Assembly (NCBI GenBank): GCA_965662545.1
Contig: CBFIHZ010000007.1
Coordinates: forward strand, 1-64,000
Direction: 5' to 3'
Source of the DNA: CPC320 sp002684375
GTDB lineage: Bacteria > Pseudomonadota > Alphaproteobacteria > Rhodobacterales > Rhodobacteraceae
Length of the DNA stretch: 64,000 nt
Below the pieces are notes generated by a model, which made no database searches, was not told the DNA's origin, and saw nothing but the letters and a program-made list of their open reading frames with translations. Shown here piece by piece: positions 1 to 8,974 of the stretch; position 1 is the stretch's first letter, and each line of letters begins with the position of its first letter. Both the position numbers and the translations under genes were made by a program.

Positions 1-407
1 TGGTATAGGTGCCAGTGCTGAGTTCGGTAACTGCCATGGATTGCAGACGCGGGTCACCCAAAGCTATTTTCGGCAGGTATTACCGTTTATACCTATCAGA
101 GCCTTGGCACAATAAAGTTCCCATGTTGTACATCTGTCCGTGACAATAACCTGCCTTGCCGCCTAACCGATTAATTTGTTCCCTGACGATTGAGGCCTCG
201 GTTAAATCAAGGCCTGAACCTTCGTAGTCCAAAAAGAAACATAGCGACAAACCAACCCCCTGTGGCGAGTGCGCCAATGAACTCTTCAGGATAAGTGCCG
301 TTTGCCGCATAGCTGCGGTGGGTGTCTTCCGGAAAATAAGAACAAAGCGCGCGCAGGGCTTCGCACAGATCATTATCCTAATCTGAACAACCGGTCGGTC
401 AGGACAT
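1..407 (-). pseudogene. Acyl-CoA dehydrogenase N-terminal remnant, runs off the left edge
   Basis: Minus-strand reading gives a recognisable acyl-CoA dehydrogenase N-terminus, with stretches such as LTEASIVREQINRLGG, CHGQMYNMGTL and LPKIALGDPRLQSMAVTE. The family oxidises acyl-CoA thioesters to enoyl-CoA with FAD. The frame is broken. A TAA stop at about 80-82 interrupts the conserved KR-(Q)-YLPK segment, apparently CAA changed to TAA. A frameshift lies near 230-240, in a run of T, so ALATGGWFVAMF and LDYEGSGLDL fall in different frames. Two further stops lie between the likely ATG (405-407) and the segment LCEALRALCSYFP. The rest of the gene is outside the window. It lies divergent from the CoA-transferase at 890, a pairing common in acyl-CoA catabolic loci. 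I infer an inactive gene; sequencing error could explain one lesion but hardly all. Confidence 0.8.
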
Positions 408-889
408 AAAAAATTCCTAATTTCCGGGCTTGTGAGACGCCTAAAGCGACAAGCCGAACATCGTGACGACAAACCATGTCGGCGTGACTACTTTGATGAA
501 AACCTGGCTACCAACCCAACAATTCAGGGCCTATGAGAAAAACTGGTGATTAGGAAGATGGCACTCTTTTCATTTTTGGCGGTGGGGATAATGTTTGCAA
601 ATCTTTTATTAAAAGCAGGTGCAGATTGAACCCTGAGAGACTTCAGCCTTAAAAGGTGGTATAGTTTTTTAACTTTCATTTAGATCAACACCTCAGCGGG
701 TATTCAACCGTCAGAACCTAAAAAGCAGCCAGCCCCCAAAGCGTTCGAAACGAACAGCGCCGTCAAAATTCGGGTATCGCACACCCCATTATAGGTAAAC
801 TGAATAACCCATCCTAGATTGTTCTATTACTCCGCGCGACAATCTTCATGTCAAATAGACAAAAGCATCGATACGTTTCGGAGAATAGA
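408..889. other. Intergenic stretch with no recognised gene
   Basis: This lies between the dehydrogenase remnant and the CoA-transferase. It is more AT-rich than its surroundings. A 23-codon plus-strand ORF (558-629) with an AGGAAG-like upstream sequence encodes a hydrophobic peptide, but nothing supports it as a gene. Promoters for the divergent genes presumably lie here, but I cannot fix one. Confidence 0.5.
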
Positions 890-2017
890 ATGGCAGATGA
901 CTTGGCCGGCCTTTTGGTCGTTTCGATCGAACAAGCGGTTGCAGCACCATATCTCACCAATCGCCTTGCCGAAGCCGGAGCGCGGGTTATCAAAATCGAA
1001 CGCGAAGAAGGCGATTTCGCCCGACAATATGACCATCTCGTGCATGGCGAAAGCGCATATTTTGTATGGCTGAACAGAGGCAAAGAATCCATCTGCCTTG
1101 ACCTTCGCACCGACGAAGACAAACAAATTCTTGAAACGATGCTAGAGGAAGCCGATGTCTTTGTGCAGAATCTTGCGCCCGGAGCGATCGACCGTCTGGG
1201 TTTTGCCACCCAACGCCTGCGCAAACAATACCCCAAATTGATCACAGTCACGATTTCAGGCTATGGCGAATCCGGCCCCTATAGTAATCGTAAAGCCTAT
1301 GACCTCTTGGTACAGGCCGAAAGCGGGCTCTGCGCGATCACCGGCAATACCGCAGGCTCCGCGCGGGTTGGGGTTTCGGTGTGTGATATTGCTTGCGGGA
1401 TGACCGCATATGAGGCGGTACTGCAAGCCCTTATCGGCCGTGCCTGCTGCCAAGCAGGGCGACATATTTCGGTAAGCCTTTTCCATGCACTGGCCGACTG
1501 GATGAATGTCCCCTATTTGCAGTCCGCCTATGGTGGGAAATCGCCAATGCGCAACGGATTAAACCACCCGACCATTGCCCCCTATGGCGCCTTTACGACA
1601 TCTGACGGGAAACAGGTGCTTCTTTCCATCCAGAATGAACGTGAATGGGTTAAATTTTGCGAAGGCGTGTTGGTATCGCCAGACCTCGTCTCTGATCCGC
1701 GATTTAACAGCAACTCAAATCGTGTGAAAAACCGCGACGCTTTAAGCGCGATAATCGAGGACGTTTTTGCACATCATTCCCGAGACGCCCTTTCGGATTT
1801 GCTGTCTAAAACCGGGATCGCTAGCGGCCAGGTCAGCACAATTGACGATCTCATACATCACCCACAAACCCGGTATATCGAGGTCGATACGCCGACCGGA
1901 CCGGTGCGGCTTCTCGCACCCGGCGCGCTTATAAATGGCGAAATACCCCAATACGGCCCGGTACCAGCCCTTGGTCAACATTCACAAGCCCTCCGCGAGG
2001 AGTTTCGAAAGATTTAA
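890..2017 (+). CDS. CaiB/BaiF family (class III) CoA-transferase
   Basis: A predicted 375-residue enzyme that would move CoA between acyl groups through an acyl-aspartyl intermediate. Family hallmarks are an N-terminal Rossmann part with APYLTNRLAEAGARVIKIE, then LNRGKESICLDL, the GYGESGPYSNRKAYDLLVQ block that carries the likely catalytic Asp (KAYD), and a full-length C-terminus. The start at 890 is preferred over an in-frame ATG at 848 because GGAG precedes it at normal spacing and the conserved region begins there. Its acyl substrate cannot be told from sequence. The divergent acyl-CoA dehydrogenase remnant and nearby livF remnant suggest it is the surviving member of a broken organic-acid or branched-chain acid catabolic cluster, so its present role is uncertain. 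Confidence 0.88.
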   Translation: MADDLAGLLVVSIEQAVAAPYLTNRLAEAGARVIKIEREEGDFARQYDHLVHGESAYFVWLNRGKESICLDLRTDEDKQILETMLEEADVFVQNLAPGAIDRLGFATQRLRKQYPKLITVTISGYGESGPYSNRKAYDLLVQAESGLCAITGNTAGSARVGVSVCDIACGMTAYEAVLQALIGRACCQAGRHISVSLFHALADWMNVPYLQSAYGGKSPMRNGLNHPTIAPYGAFTTSDGKQVLLSIQNEREWVKFCEGVLVSPDLVSDPRFNSNSNRVKNRDALSAIIEDVFAHHSRDALSDLLSKTGIASGQVSTIDDLIHHPQTRYIEVDTPTGPVRLLAPGALINGEIPQYGPVPALGQHSQALREEFRKI

Positions 2018-2567
2018 ATTATATGTCTGCAAACGTTGGCAAACGATCTGATGGTTTCAAGCGCGTATAGGCCGCGATCAGATATTTCAGCGGACATCAG
2101 ATTGTAGAATGAGCTAGAGGTTTCGCTGACGCTGTCGCATGTAAATCAGTGGGGGCTCCCACCCATTCTCTTTACGTTTTCAATGTGTTTTTACAATAAA
2201 AAAAGACGGATATGCGGCTCCACATCCTCACGATGGGTCCGCGATGGCGCACTGCATGACCTATCAGATGTAGCCCCTTATCAGTTCCAACCGATGTGTT
2301 TACCGCTGGATACCAGAGTTGGGTCCGCTGCCCTTTGCAGAGGCTGTTTGTGAACGGACCCGTCCAGATCGTCAGCAACCACCATGGTCTGCAAGCGTGA
2401 TTTGAGTGCTGCGTCACGCAGAATCTTCAGGCGCTTAATCACCCATGATGTACCAGTTTGCACCATAGGGCTGGTAACGCCTATGTTGATGAAATCTCTG
2501 TTCAGACAGACATTGTCAGAAGGTAACGGAGATGTTTGAACTGGCCAATGACTGCGTCCGCTTGCGA
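2018..2567. other. Intergenic stretch with no recognised gene
   Basis: About 550 bases between the CoA-transferase and the livF remnant. The minus strand has open frames of 81 and 105 codons (2172-2417 and 2281-2598), but neither product resembles a family I know and neither has a convincing ribosome-binding site. Given the decay on both sides, this may be degraded coding sequence. Confidence 0.45.
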
Positions 2568-2993
2568 TCAGGGCACCGTGGGCCATATCGAAGGCCATAC
2601 AGCAAGATAACCTTGAGCCACCTCGGAGTTCAAAAAGTCTTCTGGTGAAAGGTTTGCAACCACGGCACCTTTATCCATAACAACGCATCGTTCGCTCAGC
2701 ATGTTTACCGAATTAAAATTTCATTTACCCAGAAGCACCGTCACCCCTTTTTCTTCCATTTGGCGCCAAATCACATCTGCGATTAATTCAACAATACTTG
2801 GCTGTAAGCCTTCAGAGGGTTGATCAAGTAAAAGCAGCGACGGGTTTTCAACCAAAACTCGGCCAATCGACAACATTTTCTGTTCCCCACCACTCAGCGT
2901 TCCAGTGGGTTGAAACTGCCTTTCCTTGGGTAATGTAAACCAGTCAAATACCGCCTCATAACTGAATTTTCCTGCCTCAAAACCCATCAATGC
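2568..2993 (-). pseudogene. livF: Remnant of a LivF-type branched-chain amino acid ABC transporter ATPase
   Basis: Minus-strand translation matches the C-terminal half of LivF: GTLSGGEQKMLSIGRVL is the ABC signature, LLLLDQPSEGL is a Walker B region (with Q where LivF has E, i.e. LDEPS), and EKGVTVLL precedes the H-loop region. A TGA follows VTVLLGK, where LivF normally continues VTVLLVEQN. The same frame then reads NFNSVNMLSERCVVMDKGAV and ends near EVAQGYLAV, the normal C-terminus. No Walker A or N-terminal half is visible upstream, and what precedes about 2993 does not align. The gene is therefore truncated and carries an in-frame stop. Related Liv transporter genes are absent nearby. Confidence 0.82.
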
Positions 2994-3321
2994 ACCCGGT
3001 GTCGGGTTACCACTGACCTTATTGAGGGCGCGCCCTTGTGAGCGTCTGAAGGGAAATAAATCAGGCTTCAAAACTGAAATGATTGCGCAAGTTAAGATCA
3101 ATTCCCGTTGGTTCGAACGGATCTTATACCGCGCCACAGACTATTTGAGAGCCGACTATTCCTAGTTTCACAAACATGCCTATACGTGCAACCAGACATA
3201 AATAATACCTGCCGCTGCCTATTTCGGCCAGAACCGCCCGAATTCCCATATGCTGTCACGCTGGCTCTAGGCAGACGAGATAAAATGCTGTCTAATCATT
3301 TCATCAAAAAAGGAGCCTGCC

Positions 3322-4077
3322 ATGACCGTCACTCACCTGCATAGCAACATCGACAATTGGTCCGAACGTGTCGATCTGGCCGCTGCATTTCGCTGGACTG
3401 CGCGGCTCAATATGCACGAAGCCGTGGCAAATCATTTTTCCCTCGCCATCAACGACGCCGGCACGCGCTTTTTAATGAACCCGAACCAAGTGCATTTCGC
3501 CCGGATCAAAGCCTCAGATCTAATCGTTGTCGACGCCAATGATCCCGATACGCTGACGGGGCCGAACGCGCCCGATGCCACCGCTTGGGGGTTGCATGGG
3601 GGCATGCACCGCCACTGTCCACACGCGCGCTGCGCCATGCATGTCCATTCAATTCACGCCACGGTTTTGGCCTCACTGGCTGACAGCAGCCTACCACCAA
3701 TTGACCAGAACTCTGCAGCATTCTTCAACCGTTACGTGATTGACGACCACTATGGCGGGCTGGCATTTGAGCAAGAGGGCAAGCGCTGTGCGCAATTATT
3801 AACCGATCCCAGCAAAAAAGTACTGATCATGGGCAACCACGGTGTGATGATCATTGGCAATACGGTCGCAGAAACCTTTAACCGGCTGTTTTATTTCGAA
3901 CGCGCCGCCGAGACTTATATTCGAGCGTTGCAAACCGGCCAGCCACTGCGGGTATTATCTGATGAAGTTGCGGAAAAAGCAGCTCGTGAATTAGAAGAAT
4001 ACCCCGGTCAGAGCACAAGACATCTAAATGAGCTAAAAGCGATTCTGGATGATGAAGGATCGAATTATAGCCAATAA
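3322..4077 (+). CDS. Class II aldolase/adducin family protein
   Basis: A 251-residue protein of the class II aldolase/adducin fold. The zinc-binding pattern is visible as His107-x-His109 in CAMHVHSIHAT and His173 in MGNHGVM. The N-terminal third (ANHFSLAIND, FLMNPN) matches the family substrate-pocket region. An excellent ribosome-binding site (AAAAGGAG) precedes the ATG. The family includes sugar-phosphate aldolases, epimerases and many decarboxylase- or hydrolase-like members of unknown reaction; this one belongs to the broad group often annotated only as class II aldolase. It stands alone between a decayed region and a convergent methyltransferase, so context gives no substrate. Confidence 0.85.
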   Translation: MTVTHLHSNIDNWSERVDLAAAFRWTARLNMHEAVANHFSLAINDAGTRFLMNPNQVHFARIKASDLIVVDANDPDTLTGPNAPDATAWGLHGGMHRHCPHARCAMHVHSIHATVLASLADSSLPPIDQNSAAFFNRYVIDDHYGGLAFEQEGKRCAQLLTDPSKKVLIMGNHGVMIIGNTVAETFNRLFYFERAAETYIRALQTGQPLRVLSDEVAEKAARELEEYPGQSTRHLNELKAILDDEGSNYSQ

Positions 4078-4136
4078 CCACTGTCGTTTTCAACGACGCA
4101 ACCAAACCGCTCACCTGCGTCACACGGGTTAAAAGC

Positions 4137-4778
4137 TCACAGTTTGTGAAACAGCGCTATTTTTGCCATGTCGTCTTTATGCACTCCCTCTGCGTCCGCA
4201 CCATAAATTGCCACATCCTGCAGCTCAAACCGGGTGATCTGCGACGAAAGCGCAGCAAATTTTGCGGCAAAATCCGCAGTTTTCCAATGGCGCGCATTGA
4301 CCGTAATCCCGATCACCGCGCCGGGGCGGGCCACGCGCAACACTTCGTCCAGCGCCTCCGGACCGACATGACCGGTGGTAAACGTGCCGGCGCTGATAAC
4401 CCCATGATAGCTGCCGTCAGCCACCGGCAGACGCGCCGTTAGATCACCGGTAAAAACCCGACGGTACAGCTGCTTGTCTTCAGCCACTGCCAGCATCTGC
4501 GGTGAAATATCGGTCCCATCCAACGGAAGGACCCCACGGTCAGCAAGCGCCTGCCCCAACAATCCGGTCCCGGCACCAAGGTCGAGCACCGGCGCGCTGC
4601 CACCCGCAGCAAGAAACGCCTCAGCCATCGCCTCGGGCAGGGTATAGTGCATCTGAGCGGCAAAACTGGCGTCATAGGTTTTGGCCCAGTCCGCATAGAG
4701 ACGGGCGTTATCGTCAGATGTTTTGATCCCATAGGCATCATCAAGGTTCGGAGTTTTCTCTGCCATGGCAACACTCAA
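4137..4778 (-). CDS. Class I SAM-dependent methyltransferase
   Basis: A 213-residue protein with the Rossmann-like SAM-binding core. Motif I is VLDLGAGTGLLGQAL at about residues 79-93, followed by an acidic motif at DGTDISPQML and the post-motif segment GVISAGTFTTGHVGPE. It has the compact Methyltransf_11/25 arrangement with a short N-terminal helical part (DAYGIKTSDDNARLYADWA). The methyl acceptor is unknown. Similar proteins are often annotated as small-molecule or Williams-Beuren-region-like methyltransferases. It converges with the aldolase-like gene upstream in coordinate and is divergent from the SDR gene at 4845. Confidence 0.85.
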   Translation of the reverse strand: MSVAMAEKTPNLDDAYGIKTSDDNARLYADWAKTYDASFAAQMHYTLPEAMAEAFLAAGGSAPVLDLGAGTGLLGQALADRGVLPLDGTDISPQMLAVAEDKQLYRRVFTGDLTARLPVADGSYHGVISAGTFTTGHVGPEALDEVLRVARPGAVIGITVNARHWKTADFAAKFAALSSQITRFELQDVAIYGADAEGVHKDDMAKIALFHKL

Positions 4779-4844
4779 GACAAATCAGCCATGAAAGGCA
4801 AGCCCGCCCTTGCAATAAACCGCAGGACAGGCGATCACGGCGCC

Positions 4845-5714
4845 ATGACACGCACTCTCTTTTGTTTCGGTTACGGATACACCGCACAGGCGCTTTCACG
4901 GCGCTTACTGCCACAGGGCTGGCAGGTGTTCGGCACCACACGGCGCCCTGAAAACCTTGACCAGCTTGGCGCCACAGGTGCGACGGCGCTGTTGTGGCCC
5001 TCAGGAGACATCACAACAGCCCTGCATACCGCCAGCCACCTGTTGATATCTGCCTCGCCAGATGCGCAGGGCGATCCGGTACTGCAGGCCTTGGGAGACG
5101 AGATCACGCAAATCGCACCCAACCTGACATGGGCGGGGTATCTGTCCACCACCGGGGTCTATGGAGACACAGGCGGGGACTGGGTCAGCGAAGACACCCC
5201 CATCAATCCCTCTACCCAACGCGGTCAACGGCGAAAAGCTGCAGAACAGGCATGGCGCGCCATTCCCAACCTACCGCTGCATATTTTCCGGCTGGCAGGG
5301 ATTTACGGACCCGGACGCGGACCATTTGCCAAACTGCGCGCAGGCACCGCCAGACGGATTATAAAACCGGGTCAGATGTTCAGCCGCATCCATGTCGACG
5401 ATATTGCGCAGGTTCTTGCCGCCTCGATGGATCGGCCCAACCCCGCAGCGATTTATAACGTTTGCGACGACATGCCAGCCCCACCACAGGACGTTATCAG
5501 TTATGCCGCGTCCCTGCTTGGTATGCCACCACCGCCGGAAGTTCCGTTCGAGCAAGCCGAGATGTCACCAATGGCGCGCAGTTTCTATGCCGAAAGCAAA
5601 CGGATAAGAAACGACCGGATCAAGTCTGAGCTGGGTGTCGAACTGCTGTATAAAGATTACAAATCGGTGCTTACAGCTATGTTGGAAAGCGAGCGAGCTG
5701 ACCGCACGGATTAA
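4845..5714 (+). CDS. NAD-dependent epimerase/dehydratase-like SDR protein (YeeZ type)
   Basis: A protein of about 289 residues with an N-terminal dinucleotide-binding segment (LFCFGYGYTAQALSRRL) and the extended-SDR features STTGVYGD and FRLAGIYGPGR. The motif RIHVDDIAQVLAASM is typical of the YeeZ/YbjT-like group. The Tyr-x3-Lys catalytic pair of classical SDRs is not obvious, so catalysis is uncertain. I chose the ATG at 4845 (MTRTLFCFGYGY) because the Rossmann strand begins immediately after it; an in-frame ATG at 4791 would add 18 residues without family support. Its biological substrate is unknown. Confidence 0.8.
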   Translation: MTRTLFCFGYGYTAQALSRRLLPQGWQVFGTTRRPENLDQLGATGATALLWPSGDITTALHTASHLLISASPDAQGDPVLQALGDEITQIAPNLTWAGYLSTTGVYGDTGGDWVSEDTPINPSTQRGQRRKAAEQAWRAIPNLPLHIFRLAGIYGPGRGPFAKLRAGTARRIIKPGQMFSRIHVDDIAQVLAASMDRPNPAAIYNVCDDMPAPPQDVISYAASLLGMPPPPEVPFEQAEMSPMARSFYAESKRIRNDRIKSELGVELLYKDYKSVLTAMLESERADRTD

Positions 5715-5809
5715 AGGGCCTGCGTCGATCAAACCTGCGCGAGACCAGTGTACTTAGGTCAAAATTGCTTCGGTCCAGCAGGCTCTAGTCCAATTTGTAC
5801 CGACCCCGC

Positions 5810-7711
5810 CTATGCCAGAACTTCGCGTACTTTTTTTGCAATATCTGCCGCTCGCAATCCTGCGTTGGCATACATTTCTTCGGGGCTGGCCTGATCCAGA
5901 AACACGTCAGGCAACACCATCGAGCGATAGCAATAGCCGCGATCAAACACCCCTTGATCAGACAAAAGCTGCGCCACATGACTGCCAAATCCACCCACGG
6001 CACCTTCCTCGATTGTGATCAGCGCCTCATGGGTTTTGACCAGATCCAAAATCATCGCCTGATCAAGTGGTTTGGCAAAGCGCGCATCGGCGATGGTCGG
6101 GGTAATCCCATCGGCTCGCAAACTCTCGGATGCGGTCAAAACCTCGCCCAGTCGGGTACCAAACGATAAAATCGCCACCCGCTGCCCTGCCTGCACAATG
6201 CGTCCCTTGCCAATCTCTAACGGTTCTGCCCGTTCGGGCATATCAACGCCCTGCCCTTCCCCGCGTGGATACCGAAACGCAATTGGCCCGGCGTCATAGC
6301 TGGCCGCAGTGGCCACCATATGCACCAGTTCCGCTTCATCGGAGGCCGCCATCACCACCATGCCTGGCAGATTAGAAAGATAGGCAATATCAAAGCTGCC
6401 CGCATGGGTGGCACCATCTGCACCAACCAGACCAGCGCGATCAATCGCAAAGCGCACCGGCAGGCCCTGTAAGGCCACATCATGCACCAGCTGATCATAC
6501 CCGCGTTGCAAAAAGGTCGAATATATCGCGCAAAACGGCTTCATGCCGCCCGCCGCCAAGGCCGCCGAAAAAGTCACGGCATGCTGTTCAGCGATACCGA
6601 CATCGAAACAGCGCTCGGCAAAAAGCTCGGCAAACAGATCCAGTCCCGTCCCATCCGGCATGGCCGCAGTGACTGCACATATTTTATCGTCCCGAGCAGC
6701 AAGATCGGTCAGAGTCTTGGCAAAGACCTTGGTATAGGCCGGCGCGTTAGAGGCAGTCTTTTGCTGTTTGCCGGTAGAGACGTCAAATTTAGCCGTTGCA
6801 TGGCCTTTGTCTGGCGCAGCCTCAGCCGGACCATAGCCCTTGCCCTTTTGGGTTATTACATGAATGAGGGTCGGCCCGGCAGCGCGCTCTTGAACCATGC
6901 GCAAAACTGGCAAAAGCTGGTCCATATCATGGCCATCAATTGGCCCGATATAGGTAAACCCAAGCTGTTCAAACAGCGTACCCCCAACGGCAAGCCCCTT
7001 GAGCAACCCCTTGGCCTTTTTGGTAACATTGCGCACGCGTTCCGGCAGAAAGCGCAGCGCGATCTCAGAGATGGTCTTTAAATCCTGGAACCTCGGCTTG
7101 GCATAAATCTTCGACAGATATTGCGACATCGCCCCCACTGGCGGCGCGATGGACATCTCATTGTCATTGAGGATCACGATGAGCCGTTTGTTCAGCACAC
7201 CCGCATTATTAAGCGCTTCAAAAGCCATGCCGGCGCTCATTGCGCCGTCACCAATCACTGCAATCGCATCCCCATGGCCGATCTCGCTGGCACCGCCAAG
7301 GTCGCGGGCCACAGCAAAGCCCAGCGCTGCGCTGATTGAGGTTGAACTATGGGCCGTACCAAACGGATCAAAGGGTGACTCGCTGCGTTTGGTAAAGCCG
7401 CTCAGACCATCTTTCTGCCGCAGGCTGTGCATTTTATCCCGCCGCCCGGTGAGTATTTTATGGGGATAAGTTTGATGGCCCACGTCCCAAATCAACCGGT
7501 CGCGCGGCGCGTCAAACACCGCATGCAGCGCAACAGTCAATTCCACAACACCAAGACCTGCCCCAAGATGACCACCGGTTTCCGACACCACCCGGATCGT
7601 CTCGGCACGCAATTCCCCCGCCAGAGAAGTCAATTCCCCGTCGGAAAATCGCTTGAGATCAGCAGGCGATTGGACCCTATCAAGCAGGGGTGTGTCAGGT
7701 TGGTCGGAGAT
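5810..7711 (-). CDS. dxs: 1-deoxy-D-xylulose-5-phosphate synthase, apparent ATC start
   Basis: DXS condenses pyruvate and glyceraldehyde-3-phosphate with thiamine diphosphate, the first step of the MEP isoprenoid pathway. Family features are GGHLGAGLGVVELTVALH, the TPP motif starting GDGAMSAGMAFEALNNAG, GIAEQHAVTFSAALA and the transketolase C-terminal domain. The first conventional in-frame start is TTG at 7633, but that removes conserved residues. In frame upstream is SDQPDTPLLDRVQSPADLKR, the normal DXS N-terminus, beginning exactly at an ATC codon (7711-7709) preceded by AAAGGAGGG at about 7 bases. From there the protein is about 633 residues, the usual length. I therefore place the start at ATC, with sequence error (ATG read as ATC) as the alternative. 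It follows ispA by 23 bases in an operon. Confidence 0.9.
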   Translation of the reverse strand: MSDQPDTPLLDRVQSPADLKRFSDGELTSLAGELRAETIRVVSETGGHLGAGLGVVELTVALHAVFDAPRDRLIWDVGHQTYPHKILTGRRDKMHSLRQKDGLSGFTKRSESPFDPFGTAHSSTSISAALGFAVARDLGGASEIGHGDAIAVIGDGAMSAGMAFEALNNAGVLNKRLIVILNDNEMSIAPPVGAMSQYLSKIYAKPRFQDLKTISEIALRFLPERVRNVTKKAKGLLKGLAVGGTLFEQLGFTYIGPIDGHDMDQLLPVLRMVQERAAGPTLIHVITQKGKGYGPAEAAPDKGHATAKFDVSTGKQQKTASNAPAYTKVFAKTLTDLAARDDKICAVTAAMPDGTGLDLFAELFAERCFDVGIAEQHAVTFSAALAAGGMKPFCAIYSTFLQRGYDQLVHDVALQGLPVRFAIDRAGLVGADGATHAGSFDIAYLSNLPGMVVMAASDEAELVHMVATAASYDAGPIAFRYPRGEGQGVDMPERAEPLEIGKGRIVQAGQRVAILSFGTRLGEVLTASESLRADGITPTIADARFAKPLDQAMILDLVKTHEALITIEEGAVGGFGSHVAQLLSDQGVFDRGYCYRSMVLPDVFLDQASPEEMYANAGLRAADIAKKVREVLA

Positions 7712-7734
7712 GCCAAGCCCTCCTTTAAAAAGTG

Positions 7735-8601
7735 TTAAGTGTCGCGGGCAATAACGAACTGTGCGGCTTGTCGCAAGGTATCGCCCTCATCGCCATAAAC
7801 CTCAAGCGCAGCCTGCGCTTCTGCCACCAAATCACCCGCACGACGCTTGGCAGCGTCTAAACCGAGCAGCGATACAAAAGTTGCCTTACCGGCAGCGCCG
7901 TCTTTTTGCAGCCGCTTGCCGGCTTTACCGGAGTCACCCTCGACATCCAATATATCATCCGCGATTTGAAACGCGAGACCCAACGCGTCGGCATAGCGCC
8001 CAAGAGGTGCAATATCAGCTTTTGCCATCCGAGGCCCCACGGTCGCCGACCAATGGAACAACGCCCCGGTTTTGCGGCCCTGCAGACCGGTAATCGCCGC
8101 CAGATCAAGCGGGACGTCAGCAGTCTCGGCGGCAATATCCTCGGCTTGTCCCAACACCATACCGCGTCCACCCGCTGCGACAGCCAGATGATAGGCCAGC
8201 TCAGCCCTGATCGCGGGATCGTCTGAACACGACGGATGTGCCGCCAGTTCAAAGGCCAGCGCCTGCAGCGCGTCGCCCACCAGAACCGCGGTGGCTTGAT
8301 CCCATCTCATATGCACCGTCGGCTGCCCCCGACGCAGGTCATCATCGTCCATGCACGGCAGATCGTCATGGACGAGCGAATAGGCATGCATCGCCTCAAT
8401 GGCCGTCGCCGGCCAGAGCGCTTGAGGCTCTTTTATGCCGTGCAAGCGCGCGGTTTCCAACACCAGAAAAGCCCGCAGGCGTTTGCCACCCTGCACCGCA
8501 TACATCATGGCTTGGGCCAGCTGGTGCGGTTGGCCTTGCAGAACCTGATCTAGCAATTGTTGCACCCCGTGCCCGACCGCGGTCAACCGCGCTTGGAACA
8601 T
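7735..8601 (-). CDS. ispA: Polyprenyl synthetase, farnesyl diphosphate synthase type
   Basis: A 288-residue trans-prenyltransferase that would condense isopentenyl and allylic diphosphates to farnesyl or geranylgeranyl diphosphate. The first aspartate-rich motif is in VHDDLPCMDDDDLRRG and the second in FQIADDILDVEGD; GGKRLRAFLVLE is the conserved diphosphate-binding segment. Its ATG directly follows the xseB stop with no spacer, and dxs follows 23 bases downstream, so the three are probably co-transcribed and ispA translation is likely coupled to xseB. Product chain length cannot be settled by eye; FPP synthase is the usual assignment in this gene order. Confidence 0.93.
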   Translation of the reverse strand: MFQARLTAVGHGVQQLLDQVLQGQPHQLAQAMMYAVQGGKRLRAFLVLETARLHGIKEPQALWPATAIEAMHAYSLVHDDLPCMDDDDLRRGQPTVHMRWDQATAVLVGDALQALAFELAAHPSCSDDPAIRAELAYHLAVAAGGRGMVLGQAEDIAAETADVPLDLAAITGLQGRKTGALFHWSATVGPRMAKADIAPLGRYADALGLAFQIADDILDVEGDSGKAGKRLQKDGAAGKATFVSLLGLDAAKRRAGDLVAEAQAALEVYGDEGDTLRQAAQFVIARDT

Positions 8602-8844
8602 TTACAAACCCTCAACCGGCGTGGTTCCGCTGGGCTGACCGCTGCCATCAAGAGTGATCGCCGCGACCTTTTCTTCGGCCTGTTTCAATTTGGTCTCGCA
8701 ATGTTTTTTCAACTCGGCGCCCCGTTCATAAAGCGCAATCGAATCCTCTAGTGCGACATCGCCGCGCTCCAACTGGGTGACGACCTGTTCCAGATCGGCC
8801 ATTGCCTGTTCAAATGTCATCTCAGCTACGGGGGGTGCGGTCAT
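8602..8844 (-). CDS. xseB: Exodeoxyribonuclease VII small subunit
   Basis: An 80-residue protein, the normal size for XseB, the small subunit that assembles with XseA into exonuclease VII, a single-strand-specific DNA nuclease. The conserved core MTFEQAMADLEQVVTQLERG is followed by LEDSIALYERGAELKKHCE. The start at 8844 (MTAPPV) is chosen because AAGGA lies upstream at good spacing and the core begins a few residues later; an in-frame start at 8946 would add 34 unsupported residues. xseA is not in the window. It is the first gene of the xseB-ispA-dxs run and lies about 130 bases downstream of the histone-deacetylase-like gene. Confidence 0.93.
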   Translation of the reverse strand: MTAPPVAEMTFEQAMADLEQVVTQLERGDVALEDSIALYERGAELKKHCETKLKQAEEKVAAITLDGSGQPSGTTPVEGL

Positions 8845-8974
8845 AGGCCTGTCCTTTGATATCATCTTTGTGGTAATCCTAGCGCGTGCTAGCACAATGT
8901 ACAATTTAGCAATCCGCGCCTGTGACATGAAAATTGAACACAGCAATCAGTTTCTAAACTGTCTGTTGGCCCAC

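Noticed and set aside
558..629. A 23-codon ORF encoding a hydrophobic peptide with an AGGAAG-like upstream sequence
   Set aside because: Too short, no homology, and it lies in a stretch with signs of decay; a chance frame is likely.
2281..2598. Minus-strand frame of 105 codons after the livF remnant
   Set aside because: No recognisable family and no clear ribosome-binding site; probably chance or decayed sequence.
3105..3135. A GGTTCGAAC stretch suggesting a tRNA T-arm
   Set aside because: The flanking bases do not form the T-stem and no other tRNA arms fit; I found no tRNA in the window.
7631..7633. TTG as the start of dxs
   Set aside because: It would remove 26 conserved residues and has no ribosome-binding site, whereas AAAGGAGG precedes the ATC at 7711.
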